NCBI RefSeq assembly: GCF_007970805.1
Contig: NZ_CP042433.1
Location: forward strand, 2,356,001 to 2,420,000
DNA from: Flavisolibacter ginsenosidimutans
Lineage (GTDB): Bacteria > Bacteroidota > Bacteroidia > Chitinophagales > Chitinophagaceae
DNA: 64,000 nt
Direction of reading: 5' to 3'
Every line of letters begins with the position of its first letter. The stretch's first letter is position 1. Positions 43,359 to 52,779 of the stretch are shown here, piece after piece. A model generated the notes under the pieces. That model saw only the letters and a program-made list of their open reading frames with translations. It was not told the origin of the DNA and made no database searches. The position numbers were made by a program, and so were the translations under genes.

Positions 43359-44594
43359 TTAAAGGTGAACGTCAAGTGCGTGGTCGGCGGGAATATCTTC
43401 ACCGCTCCAGGCTTTTACCGCCGTCCACGGTTCGGCAGGAGAAGACCAGAATTCATCGTTCTCTGCCAAGCCCAAAGGCAGAAAAATTTCCGAGCACAAA
43501 TAAAGACTACCGGTGGTAATGTAAACGTCGGCAATTGCGGGTTGCTTTCCACTCAGACCGATATTGAGCCAACCCGCAGCATCGAAACTTGATGAAGAAC
43601 CAAGCGTCTTTTTTATCACAGCCGTCAAGGCGCTTCTCACTTGTGCGTGATGGAGCGATGCCGGTAATTCTTTCCGCAAGGCTTTGTCGGCCAAGTGGTG
43701 AAAAGCGCCGCCGCGGTAAACAATCGAACGGCCAAGAACGGGAAAGCTTCCGTCTGTATTAATCAATCGTTCCTGAATTTCTGCGTAGCGCTTGCTGATT
43801 TTTTCAAAGGATGGAAGAAAGAAATTATAGCCGTTGCTTTTTTGTTTGACGGTTTCCAATATTACGGCGAGGTAAGGTTGAATAACGTAGCTGTTGTAAT
43901 AATCCAGATGAAAATTCATGCCGTCGGAGAACATGCCGTCGCCGGTGTACCAATGCTGCGAAAATTCGCGGATGCCGTAATCCATTCGCACGGCATCGTA
44001 AGGAAGATTGTAGCGGCAAAAGAAGGCTTCAATCATGCCTGAAAAAAGAAGCCAGTTTGAATAAACAGGAACCGTGTTGCGTGTGGTAAGAAATGCCGTT
44101 ACGACTTGGCCTTTTTGCGTATCATTCAAAGCTTGCCACAACCACGGACAGCGAATCAAACCAAGTGCAAGAAAAGAAGCATCCACCAAGGGTTGGCCGC
44201 CGTCCCATTTCATGTAATCTTTTGCCGATGGATTTACCGCGTTGGCAAGGGCTTTCACCGACCACTCGCGGTACTGGTTGCGCAGGGCAATTTCTTCCTT
44301 TGTGCCGCCTTCTGAATTTAACCATGGCGCAATGCCGCTAAAGGTGCGGGCAAAGGCTTCGAGGTACATGACCTTGCTGCGGTTTGCGGCGTTGTCAATG
44401 CTTGGCGAAAGCACTTGTGGCATCTTTTCTTTTAGTTGGTCAGCCGCCAAGTTTTGCATTACCGGCCGCGCTACTTTATCCAAATAGTTGAGCCATGTTT
44501 GCCTGTCCGAAATGACCGCGGCTTTTTTTTGCTGCGCAGTTGCGTGCGCCGTAACAAACAAACAAAACACCAGAACGGATGCTGTGTACTTCAT
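43359..44594 (-). CDS. secreted DUF2264 protein, probable GH154 family
   Basis: A 411-residue secreted protein with signal peptide MKYTASVLVFCLFVTAHATAQ. The rest is an (alpha/alpha) barrel matching DUF2264: YLEAFARTFSGIAPWLNSEGG, then MKWDGGQPLVDASFLALGLIR, YSNWLLFSGMIEAFF, GDGMFSDGMNFHLDYYNSYVIQPYL and PVLGRSIVYRGGAFHHLAD. DUF2264 proteins are associated with the GH154 family, where a beta-glucuronidase activity has been reported. That fits next to GH2 and GH88 in an acidic-glycan locus. The catalytic acids cannot be assigned from sequence alone, but the Asp/Glu-rich DGMFSDG and the Arg of GRSIVYRGG are candidates. Confidence 0.8.
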   Translation of the reverse strand: MKYTASVLVFCLFVTAHATAQQKKAAVISDRQTWLNYLDKVARPVMQNLAADQLKEKMPQVLSPSIDNAANRSKVMYLEAFARTFSGIAPWLNSEGGTKEEIALRNQYREWSVKALANAVNPSAKDYMKWDGGQPLVDASFLALGLIRCPWLWQALNDTQKGQVVTAFLTTRNTVPVYSNWLLFSGMIEAFFCRYNLPYDAVRMDYGIREFSQHWYTGDGMFSDGMNFHLDYYNSYVIQPYLAVILETVKQKSNGYNFFLPSFEKISKRYAEIQERLINTDGSFPVLGRSIVYRGGAFHHLADKALRKELPASLHHAQVRSALTAVIKKTLGSSSSFDAAGWLNIGLSGKQPAIADVYITTGSLYLCSEIFLPLGLAENDEFWSSPAEPWTAVKAWSGEDIPADHALDVHL

Positions 44595-44632
44595 TGTTGC
44601 ATTCTGCTTTTAAAACGTATGCGATTCTTCTT

Positions 44633-45874
44633 TTAATTTTTGAAAACAGCGTTTCCTTCTTTCAACTTCTTGTATCGCTGCAAGGCTTCCACGTAGTAAT
44701 AATCGGCATAGGTTAAGGGCACGTCAACTTCGGTTTTGTTGGGCATATGACCAACGCAATGCTGCAAAAGAAAACCGCCGTTTGTGCCTTGCGTTGCTTT
44801 GTACGGCGGGTTGGATAAATTGCGCAAGATGGTTTCGGCAACGGCAAAATAATTGCGACTGTCCTTCTTGTCTGCGTAAGTACTTAATTCCAAAAGCGCC
44901 GAGGCCATGACCGCTCCCGCCGACGCATCACGCAAGGCGTTTGGAATGTCCGGCGCATTGAAATCCCAGTACGGAATTTTATCTGCCGGCAGGTTTGGAT
45001 TGTTCAAAATGAAGCTTGCAATTTTTTCCGCCTGGTCTAAATATTTTTTATCCTTCGTCTCGCGGTACATCACCGTATAACCGTACAAGCCCCAGGCTTG
45101 CCCGCGGGCCCAGGCCGATTCGTTGCTGTAGCCCTGTGCCGTTTTCTTTTGTTGCACGTCACCGGTTTCGGGATTGTAATTCACCACGTGGTAAGAACTG
45201 CCGTCGGGACGAAAATGATTTTTCATCGTCGTGTTGGCATGCGTTACCGCAATCTTGTAAAACGACGAATCGCCCGAGAACCGCGTGGCCCAAAACAGGA
45301 GTTCAAGGTTCATCATGTTGTCGATGATGACAAGAAAATCCGAAGGCTTCGAATCCCACGATTTGATGCAGCCGACTTTTGGATTAAAGCGTGTGGAAAG
45401 TGATTTGGCGCTGGTAAGAAGTATATCGTCGTACGCAGCGCTTGGCGAAATTTTATTTGCGTTGCCAAAACTGCAATACATCATAAAGCCAAGGTCGTGT
45501 GTATGCGTGTTGGTCTTTTCTTTTTCCAGCAAAGCCAACATGCGCTTGGCTTCGGCCAGCAATTTTTCTTCTTTGGTTTGTTCGTATAAATTCAGCAAAG
45601 TGCCGGGATAAAAACCGCTGCACCACCAATCGGAACCCGAAGTTTCCAATTTGCCGGTTGCTGGATAAAACGTTTTGGGAAAACGTTCCGGCGGCAGGTT
45701 CTTCATCAACACTTCGTACTGCGCGGCTGCGTCCCCAAAATTCTTTTCGATGAAAGCGTTTGGCAAGCTGTTTTCCGTTGTTGCTTTTTTGGTATTGGAA
45801 CAAGAGGCAAAACAAAGCAACAAACACAAAAAGCAAAGAGCACACAAAAGGTTTCGATTGGTAATTCTTGTCAT
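44633..45874 (-). CDS. glycoside hydrolase family 88 unsaturated uronyl hydrolase (lipoprotein)
   Basis: A 413-residue predicted lipoprotein with signal LLCALCFLCLLLCFASC (lipobox FASC). The (alpha/alpha)6 barrel shows the GH88 pattern. THTHDLGFMMY carries the first catalytic Asp and VIIDNMMNLELLFWAT the second. GYSNESAWARGQAWGLYGYTVMYRET carries the Arg/Trp residues that hold the uronic acid. NPPYKATQGTNGGFLLQHCVGHMPNKTEVDVPLTYADYYYVEAL follows near the end. The enzyme hydrates and releases 4,5-unsaturated glucuronic acid from oligosaccharides made by a lyase. No polysaccharide lyase is encoded in this locus, so the lyase must come from elsewhere or the enzyme acts on imported products. Confidence 0.92.
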   Translation of the reverse strand: MTRITNRNLLCALCFLCLLLCFASCSNTKKATTENSLPNAFIEKNFGDAAAQYEVLMKNLPPERFPKTFYPATGKLETSGSDWWCSGFYPGTLLNLYEQTKEEKLLAEAKRMLALLEKEKTNTHTHDLGFMMYCSFGNANKISPSAAYDDILLTSAKSLSTRFNPKVGCIKSWDSKPSDFLVIIDNMMNLELLFWATRFSGDSSFYKIAVTHANTTMKNHFRPDGSSYHVVNYNPETGDVQQKKTAQGYSNESAWARGQAWGLYGYTVMYRETKDKKYLDQAEKIASFILNNPNLPADKIPYWDFNAPDIPNALRDASAGAVMASALLELSTYADKKDSRNYFAVAETILRNLSNPPYKATQGTNGGFLLQHCVGHMPNKTEVDVPLTYADYYYVEALQRYKKLKEGNAVFKN

Positions 45875-45895
45875 GAGAGCAATCGGTTTTTAATT

Positions 45896-47746
45896 TTATT
45901 TCGCACTGTTTTTCACCGGCAAATTAAGCTCGTTTAAAATGGGCGTAGCAAGGCTTTTTAATTCGTTCTGCGCTGGCTTCAACAATTCCAAAACAACGAT
46001 CTCGTTTTTGCCTTTTCGTAGCCACTCGGCCGGCACATAAAGGGTTTGTTGCGGGCCGATGCTCCAATATCGGCCAAGATTATGACCGTTGATCCAAACG
46101 CTGCCCTTGCCCCACTCCCGCATGTCCAAATACGTATCGCCGATCGTTTGCAAATCAAAACTTCCGCGCTTGAGAACAGGCGCATCGATTGTTGATTGAC
46201 TCGATTTACTTGCAAACGATTTTACGTTTTCAAAAGGCAACGAGAACATTTGCCAGCCTTTTATTTCCTCACCATTAAAGCCTACGCTTTCCGTAATGCC
46301 TTTTTTATTTTTCAAAAGATAAGGGCCAAAGTTGATGCGTCCCAGATTCTCTACCAATATGTCTAATCTTGCTTTCCCATTTGGAAGGTTGAGCAAAACA
46401 CTGTCTTGCTTTAATCGCCTGTCCAACACGCCAATTCTTTTGCCGTTGATGAAAACAAGACCGTAATCACGCAGGTCTTTTATTTTCAAGACGCCTCCCT
46501 TCCCACCGTTAATTGTTGAACGATACAACACAAAGCCGTAGGCCTGATTCAACTCTTCAAACGTTAGCGGTGTTGCGTTGGAGATTGGCTTTGGCAAATC
46601 ATCAAAAAGATTGCTGGCCTGATTGAATTGAACAACAGGAATGACAATCGCGGGCTTGGTTGCAGGCACCGGAGGCAGTGCTTCACCAGCCGGCAAATGT
46701 TTCTCAATCACGGCACGAAACTGCATAAACTTCGGCGTTGCATTACCGGCTTCATCAAGCGGCGCATCGTAATCGTAACTGCTGATTTGCGGTTCGTACG
46801 GACTTCTGTCGTTATAATTCGCGCCGTTCATAAAGACTCTCGTTGTGCCGCCGTGAAACATATACATGTTGATGGAAATGCCTGCGCTTAAAACGCTGTC
46901 CAAGGCGGGAGCGTATTTTTCTGCGGCAACCGTGTGGTGTTTTGTTCCCCACCAATCGAACCAGGCCGGGTACCATTCGGCAATAAAGAAAGGACCTTTG
47001 CCATCGTGGTTCTTGCGAATGAGTCCCTTTACTTGCGCCGGTTTATCAAGGCCGTTTACCGCCGGCAATAAACCGGGAAGATGACCGGCCGCAACATCCT
47101 GTGCCGGATCGCAGGTATAAAGCAAACCGTCAAAACCCGCTTCCACAAAAAGTTTGCGATTGATGTCAAGATATTCCTTGTCGCTCCCGTACGAGCCGTA
47201 CTCGTTTTCAATTTGCACCATCAAAATATTGCCGCCGTGATTAACCTGCAAAGGCGCCAGTTGCTTGCCCACTTGCAAAATATAATCGCGGTATTCTTTC
47301 AAGTATTGCGGCTCTTTGCTTCGCACTACCAAACCTTTTTCGTTTTGCAACCAATACGGATAGCCGCCAAACTCCCACTCGGCGCACACGTAAGGACTGG
47401 GGCGAAGGATCACCCACAGTCCTTCTTCTTGAGCGGTTTTTACAAAGGCGGCAATGTCGTTGTTGCCGGAAAAATCAAATTTGCCTTTTTGCGGTTCGTG
47501 CAGGTTCCAGAAAACATAGGTGCCGATGGTGTTCAATCCCATGGCCTTTGCCATTTTCATTCGCTGCCGCCAAGCTTCCCGCGGCACGCGGGGATAATGC
47601 ATTTCACCGGAAATAATTTGGAAGACTTTACCGTCCAATAAAAAGGCGGAATCGCCCAAAGAAAAATTGTGTTTCGGTGTTTGCGCCGCTAACTGCAAAA
47701 ACAAAAAAAAGCTTGCGGCCAGCATTGAAATTTTCATACGTCGCAT
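45896..47746 (-). CDS. secreted glycoside hydrolase family 35 beta-galactosidase
   Basis: About 616 residues from ATG 47746 (MRRMKISMLAASFFLFLQLAAQT), a signal peptide preceded by AAAGAAG; the frame to 47800 lacks a signal before this. It is a TIM-barrel GH35 with acid/base Glu182 (VQIENEYGSYG) and nucleophile Glu257 (FIAEWYPAWFDWWG). The C-terminal jelly rolls are complete (GYVLYRSTINGGKGGVLK-like region, GKGSVWINGHNLGRYWSIGPQQTLYVPAEWL). It removes terminal beta-galactose from plant glycans. It is the first enzyme gene after susD, set off by a hairpin. Confidence 0.94.
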   Translation of the reverse strand: MRRMKISMLAASFFLFLQLAAQTPKHNFSLGDSAFLLDGKVFQIISGEMHYPRVPREAWRQRMKMAKAMGLNTIGTYVFWNLHEPQKGKFDFSGNNDIAAFVKTAQEEGLWVILRPSPYVCAEWEFGGYPYWLQNEKGLVVRSKEPQYLKEYRDYILQVGKQLAPLQVNHGGNILMVQIENEYGSYGSDKEYLDINRKLFVEAGFDGLLYTCDPAQDVAAGHLPGLLPAVNGLDKPAQVKGLIRKNHDGKGPFFIAEWYPAWFDWWGTKHHTVAAEKYAPALDSVLSAGISINMYMFHGGTTRVFMNGANYNDRSPYEPQISSYDYDAPLDEAGNATPKFMQFRAVIEKHLPAGEALPPVPATKPAIVIPVVQFNQASNLFDDLPKPISNATPLTFEELNQAYGFVLYRSTINGGKGGVLKIKDLRDYGLVFINGKRIGVLDRRLKQDSVLLNLPNGKARLDILVENLGRINFGPYLLKNKKGITESVGFNGEEIKGWQMFSLPFENVKSFASKSSQSTIDAPVLKRGSFDLQTIGDTYLDMREWGKGSVWINGHNLGRYWSIGPQQTLYVPAEWLRKGKNEIVVLELLKPAQNELKSLATPILNELNLPVKNSAK

Positions 47747-47798
47747 ATCTTCTTTGGCTTGATCAGTGAGAAGTAAAGTTTTTACCCGCAAGTCATTC

Positions 47799-47839
47799 AA
47801 AAATTAAAGGCCGGTTTAGCCTGTGCTTTACCGGCCTTT
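47799..47839 (-). terminator. hairpin attenuating transcription after susD
   Basis: A perfect 9-bp stem AAAGGCCGG / CCGGCCTTT with a 16-base loop has the tail TTTAATTTTTG on the minus strand, 24 bases after the susD stop. It would let susCD be expressed more strongly than the enzyme genes. Confidence 0.7.
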
Positions 47840-47862
47840 GCTTGCTCTGTGAGAAAAACAAC

Positions 47863-49521
47863 TCAATATCCCGGGTTCTGTTCCAGCACCGCGTCCTTGT
47901 TCAGATCAATCTCTGATTGCGGTATGGGCAGTAAAAGGTTTTTGCTGGTTAAGCCCACAACCGGGTTGATGGTTTGCTTGTTGTAAGCCTGCGTGCGGGC
48001 AACCAATGTTCCGGTACGCATCAAGGTCATGCGGCGGTTTTCTTCGGCCAGCAGTTCTCTGGCTCTTTCGTCCAAAATAAAATCAAGGTTGATTTGCGCG
48101 GCGGTTACTTGCGAAGCACCCGCTCTTGTTCGCAGTGCATTGATGGATGCTGCGGCTTCGGCCAGCTTGCCTTGCTTGAATTGTGCCTCGGCTTGCAGCA
48201 AATAAGTCTCGCCCAGGCGCATCAAAATAAAATCTTTGGTCATGGCAAAACCAAATGTGCCATCAACATTGTTGGCAATAAAGTCGTACCATTTGGTGGT
48301 GTTCGGCGCAATCTTGAACAAGGTATCGGGACCCGTGTACGGAACTTGTAGTCCGTAATTCTTTCCCTGCGGATTGTTGTAATAATACCGCCGGCGAATG
48401 TTGTATTGGGAGTTGCGCATGTCGTTGTTCTCGTACAAGCCGTAAGCCACCCAATCGGTCAACCTCATGCGGGCAATGCCTCTGCCGCCAAGCGAATCCG
48501 CAATGATCATCGTAACGGTTTTGGTCGGATCATTCTTATCAACATCCGTCACCTGGTAATAAGCGGCACCCCAGTTGCGGCGTTGTTGGGGAGCGTTCGT
48601 ATAACCACCCGGAACGGTATTGATGTTTTCCTCTTCCATTACCCAGATAGCCTCCTTGTTACCTTGATACCTTCTTTCGTTCCCGTAGATGAACATATCA
48701 GAAAACGGATCGCCAGGCTGACCAGCCCTGATGCCGTACCGTGTATTGGTCAATGCAAATTTTCCGCTGTTGATAATAGCCGCGGTTTGTTGCTCGGCCA
48801 AATCGGGTTTGTTTGCCCGCAAATAAACTTCGGCCAGAAGTTGCGCAGCCTGCCATTTGTTGGCACGTGCAGCAGGTTTGCCGTCGGCGTTTTTGATGGA
48901 GCCAAAGCCGCCCACATCGGAAAGATTGGCTACCGCGAACGTGAGATCCTGGATGATTAGATTGTTGACCTCATCCAACGAGTTCCTTGTATAGTTGGTC
49001 CTTGGTGTTGTTGTAGGCTCTGTAACTAACGGCACTTTGCCAAAACAGGTGGCCAAAATGTTGTATGCATAGCCTCTGAAAAAACGGGCTTCGGCACTGA
49101 AGCTGGCCTTTGTAGCGGCCGTTACGCCGGTTACCGCATCCGCGTTCTTGATGATGATGTTGGCATTGCTGATCATCCGGTAGGCCCAACTCCATGTATA
49201 GGAGGCAGCGCCATCGGTTGAGTTTAATTGCGTGTAATCGTAATACGGCACTTCAATGCCCTGCTTTTGCGAAGGTGGCACAAAAGCCACGTCGGTTCCG
49301 GCGTGCCATACACTCGGCCAGCCTTGTGGACCAGAATAACTAAAAAATGTACTGAGGTGATTGTACAAACCGATAATAGAGGCGTCAATGCCCAATGAAT
49401 CGCCCAGTGTTTCCGGCGCCAGGGAAGAGTAAACATCTTCTTTTAGAAAATTTTTCTTGCAGGAAAAAAACAGCGGCAGGCTTATGCAGATGCCGATGAA
49501 TATGATGAGTTTCTTTTTCAT
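47863..49521 (-). CDS. SusD/RagB-family outer-membrane glycan-binding lipoprotein
   Basis: A 552-residue surface lipoprotein. The signal MKKKLIIFIGICISLPLFFSC puts the lipidated Cys at 21. The TPR-rich SusD fold is evident in TKASFSAEARFFRGYAYNILATCFGKVPLVTE, the GRANKWQAAQLLAEVYLR-like helix, and the C-terminal FILDERARELLAEENRRMTLMRTGTLV stretch that ends SusD proteins. It caps the SusC transporter and binds the incoming oligosaccharide. The gene is 25 bases downstream of susC. The order susC-susD-enzymes is standard for a polysaccharide utilization locus. Confidence 0.96.
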   Translation of the reverse strand: MKKKLIIFIGICISLPLFFSCKKNFLKEDVYSSLAPETLGDSLGIDASIIGLYNHLSTFFSYSGPQGWPSVWHAGTDVAFVPPSQKQGIEVPYYDYTQLNSTDGAASYTWSWAYRMISNANIIIKNADAVTGVTAATKASFSAEARFFRGYAYNILATCFGKVPLVTEPTTTPRTNYTRNSLDEVNNLIIQDLTFAVANLSDVGGFGSIKNADGKPAARANKWQAAQLLAEVYLRANKPDLAEQQTAAIINSGKFALTNTRYGIRAGQPGDPFSDMFIYGNERRYQGNKEAIWVMEEENINTVPGGYTNAPQQRRNWGAAYYQVTDVDKNDPTKTVTMIIADSLGGRGIARMRLTDWVAYGLYENNDMRNSQYNIRRRYYYNNPQGKNYGLQVPYTGPDTLFKIAPNTTKWYDFIANNVDGTFGFAMTKDFILMRLGETYLLQAEAQFKQGKLAEAAASINALRTRAGASQVTAAQINLDFILDERARELLAEENRRMTLMRTGTLVARTQAYNKQTINPVVGLTSKNLLLPIPQSEIDLNKDAVLEQNPGY

Positions 49522-49546
49522 TTTTCAAACGAGTTTAATGAGTCAA

Positions 49547-52504
49547 TTAACGGAGCGCTACGTTTATGCCGAACACAATCTCGCGGGTAAGCGGATAGTT
49601 GTTTGTCCAGTCGCCCGAACCACGGAAGGAATAGTTGTTCTCCGGGTCCCAGCCAATCCATTTTGTGAAGGTGTGAAGGTTTCTTCCGCTGGCATAAACC
49701 GTCAGGCTGCTCAGTTTTAATTTGTCCAGCAAACCTTGCGAGAACACGTAGCTCAGGGTCACGTCTTTTAACCGCGTGAAGCTGTTGTCAGATGGATAAC
49801 CGTAACCTCTTGTATTGGTGTAAGCAAGCGAAGGCCTTGTCTGGCTTTTGTTTGCGGCCGTCCAATAACCCGTTTCTACCGGGATGTTCATGCGTCCCGC
49901 TTCATCTGCGTACGTCAGCGTTACGTTGTTTTTCAACGCTCCCTGGAAGGTTTGAATGAAAACGTTCAGGTGGAAATTTTTGTAGTGGAAGGTGTTGGTC
50001 AATCCGCCCGACCATTTCGGCGTTGTTTGGCCTTGAATTACCTTGTCATCAGACGTAACTTTTCCGTCGCCGTTGATGTCGGCAAATTTCAGGTCGCCGG
50101 GCTTGGCGCCGGGGTCCCATTTCGACGGGTCTTCGCCCACTTGCCAAACGCCAACCAGTTTGTAATCGTAAATTACGCCAATGGGCTGGCCAATGAACCA
50201 GCGGTTGCCCACATCGCTTTTCTGGTCGCCGTAGAGGTCAACGATTTTGTTTTTGTTGGCGGCGAAGACAATGCTGGTTTGCCAACGGAAATTTCGGCCC
50301 GTAATGTTCTCGGTGTTCAATGTAAGTTCAACGCCGTGGTTTGTTGTTTTGCCAAGATTGTCCAACACAAAACTATAACCCGTAATGTTGGGCAGGTTGC
50401 GCCGCAACAACAAGCCTTCCGTCTTTGTATCGTACATGTCAATGGAGCCGTTGATGCGGTTTTTCAGAATGCCAAAATCAAGGCCGATGTTCAAGGTCTT
50501 TGATGTTTCCCAATGCAGGTTTGCATTGCCCAAATTACTAGCCAATACACCCACGGTGCTGATGCCGCCAAAAGGATAACGAACCGTGCCTTCCTGTGTA
50601 ATTGTTTGATAAACGCTGATGGCTTCGTTGCCGGATTTACCGTAAGAGCCACGTAGCTTCAACGCATTGACAGCACTGATATTTCTGATGAAGTTTTCAT
50701 TCATCATGTTCCATCCAAGAGCAACAGAAGGAAACACACCGTACTTGCTTGTGTTTGCGCCCATCACAGAAGAACCGTCTCTTCTCGCCGTAACGGTCAA
50801 CAAGTATTTGCTTTGATAAGAATAGTTGATACGGCCCATTTGCGAGAGCAGATCATATTTATCCCGGTAAGAGGTATTGCCCGTAAGGCTTGAGCCGGCC
50901 TCCAATCTGTTGAAGGATAATTCGTCATTAATAAACCCAATTGAACCTGCACCAAAGGTGAAGTAGTCTCGCTGCTGCGCACTAAAGAGGCCGGTAAAAT
51001 CAACGTGATGCGCACCAAAATCTCTTGTATAAGAAAGAATGTTTTCAACGGTCCAGTTGGTCGTTTCTGATGTGGACAAAGAAGCAACGCCTCCCTGGGT
51101 GTTGCCGGCGGTTCTGCCCGCATAACTTCCAAAGCGGGTAGGCACGTAGGTATAGCCACCGTTCAGGCGGTACTTCAATCCTTTCAAAGCGCCGCCGAAT
51201 TTTACTTCGGCGTAACCGTTGCCGGTTAAATTGCTGGCCCGGTCCGTTCTGTCAGAGTTCAAACCCAACAGCGGATTCATGTACAACAGTTCGGGGCTCA
51301 TCGGGTAAATCTCGTAATTGCCCGTAGCGTTGTATTCCGTTCCATAAGGACTCATGGCTGCCGCTAAATAAAAGTTTGCCCGTCCGCCGTCGTAATTGTT
51401 GTTGGCAAAAGAAAGATTGGTACCGACGGTTAGAAAATCCGTTACGTTGATGTCGAGGTTCGACCGGATGCTGATGCGGCGGTATTGATAACCCTTCACC
51501 GCACCTTTCTGCTGCAGGTAATCGCCCGACAAATAATACCGAACGTCTTTTGATCCACCCGAAACGCTGAGGTTATGATCTTGCATGATTCCCTGCCGGG
51601 TAACGTCTTTCAGCCAGTCCACGGTGTGGCCGGCGTTGTAGTTGGTCACTTCAAAATTGTTGGGCAACACGCCTTGGTTTGCAGAAGGCACTTGCGCTTT
51701 GTAGTCGGCGTATTTTTGAACGTAAGCTTCGGGGCTGAGCGGCGTTAGCCAATGCGAAAGGTTATCAAAACCCGTGTAGGCATTGTAACGAATGACCGGC
51801 TTGCCGGTAAGTCCTCTTTTCGTGGTAATTAATATGACACCGTTTGCGCCGTTTACACCGTAAATGGCCGTAGCGGATGCGTCTTTCAAAACTTCGATAG
51901 ACGCGATATCGTTTGGATTAATGTCGTTAGTGACCGCACCGGTTTTGCTAAAAGGAACGCCGTCCACAACAAGATAAGGACCGGTGCCTGCCGTAATGGT
52001 GTTTTGTCCGCGAACGAGTACCGTTGCGGAACTGCCCGGAACGGACGAGGTCTGCGACACGTTTACACCCGCAACCGAACCTTCAATGGCGTGAAGAATG
52101 TTGGTCACCGGCAGTTCGGTAAGCCTTGTTTTCGGAACCGACGATACAGAGCCGGTAACGTCGCTTCTTTTTTGCGTGCCATAACCCACAACTACAATGT
52201 CGGTCATCATCTGGCTGTTGGCCGAAAGCTTTACGTCAATGCTTGTGCGGTTGTTCACCGGGATTTCCTGTGCATTAAAACCGACAGATGTAACAACCAA
52301 AACGTCGTTCGGCTTCGTAGAAATGCTGAACGCACCCGCTTCGTCGGTTTGCACAGTGGTGGTGGTGCCCTTCACCTGAACAGTGGCGTTGGCCAACACA
52401 CCGTCCACGGTAGTTACTTTACCCCGAACCGTTTGTTGGGCAAAAAGAAAGGTTGAAAAAAATAAAAAGAGCGGTAAAAAGAAGAGGCGATGTTTTGGAG
52501 CCAT
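49547..52504 (-). CDS. SusC/RagA-family TonB-dependent outer-membrane transporter
   Basis: About 985 residues from ATG 52504 (MAPKHRLFFLPLFLFFSTFLFAQQ), which gives a normal signal peptide. ATG 52549 is a possible alternative, while the longest frame (to 52714) runs across the promoter-like element at 52639-52665 and is unlikely. Domains are the carboxypeptidase-D-like DUF4480-type domain (QQTVRGKVTTVDGVLANATVQVKG), the TonB box/plug (DIVVVGYGTQKRSDVTGSVSSV, VDGVPFSKTGAVTNDINPNDIASIEVLKDASATAIYG), and the 22-strand barrel. The plug signature VLKDASATAIYGVNGANGVILITTK is diagnostic. It imports oligosaccharides with SusD using TonB energy. Confidence 0.96.
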   Translation of the reverse strand: MAPKHRLFFLPLFLFFSTFLFAQQTVRGKVTTVDGVLANATVQVKGTTTTVQTDEAGAFSISTKPNDVLVVTSVGFNAQEIPVNNRTSIDVKLSANSQMMTDIVVVGYGTQKRSDVTGSVSSVPKTRLTELPVTNILHAIEGSVAGVNVSQTSSVPGSSATVLVRGQNTITAGTGPYLVVDGVPFSKTGAVTNDINPNDIASIEVLKDASATAIYGVNGANGVILITTKRGLTGKPVIRYNAYTGFDNLSHWLTPLSPEAYVQKYADYKAQVPSANQGVLPNNFEVTNYNAGHTVDWLKDVTRQGIMQDHNLSVSGGSKDVRYYLSGDYLQQKGAVKGYQYRRISIRSNLDINVTDFLTVGTNLSFANNNYDGGRANFYLAAAMSPYGTEYNATGNYEIYPMSPELLYMNPLLGLNSDRTDRASNLTGNGYAEVKFGGALKGLKYRLNGGYTYVPTRFGSYAGRTAGNTQGGVASLSTSETTNWTVENILSYTRDFGAHHVDFTGLFSAQQRDYFTFGAGSIGFINDELSFNRLEAGSSLTGNTSYRDKYDLLSQMGRINYSYQSKYLLTVTARRDGSSVMGANTSKYGVFPSVALGWNMMNENFIRNISAVNALKLRGSYGKSGNEAISVYQTITQEGTVRYPFGGISTVGVLASNLGNANLHWETSKTLNIGLDFGILKNRINGSIDMYDTKTEGLLLRRNLPNITGYSFVLDNLGKTTNHGVELTLNTENITGRNFRWQTSIVFAANKNKIVDLYGDQKSDVGNRWFIGQPIGVIYDYKLVGVWQVGEDPSKWDPGAKPGDLKFADINGDGKVTSDDKVIQGQTTPKWSGGLTNTFHYKNFHLNVFIQTFQGALKNNVTLTYADEAGRMNIPVETGYWTAANKSQTRPSLAYTNTRGYGYPSDNSFTRLKDVTLSYVFSQGLLDKLKLSSLTVYASGRNLHTFTKWIGWDPENNYSFRGSGDWTNNYPLTREIVFGINVALR

Positions 52505-52638
52505 CTTCACAACACGATCCGGAAAGCAATAGCTGCAATCTTTCATCATATAGCAGAATTTAAATTGAAGAGAAAGATGCCATTGGCCGTCCTGTTCCAA
52601 TGACAGAACTAAAGTAGGTTCGTTTTTGCGCCACGCAC

Positions 52639-52665
52639 GGGGGACAAATGATAAAAAGGGGTGGG
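52639..52665 (-). promoter_or_regulatory. candidate susC promoter and HTCS operator
   Basis: On the minus strand the segment reads CCCACCCC, then TTTTTATCATTTG, then TCCCCC. The TATCATTTG core resembles the -7 element TAnnTTTG with one extra base. It is bracketed by two C-tracts that could be direct half-sites for the HTCS regulator. It lies about 135 bases ahead of the chosen susC start. Confidence 0.35.
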
Positions 52666-52779
52666 TAAAATCATAGCGCCTTAAAATTTTTTCATTGAAA
52701 ATCAGCCCGTTCAAGAATTAAGGCAAAATTTGCTTCCGGCTTGTGAGCTTATCGCAGAAAGATGAAAAGAGCCACGGGC

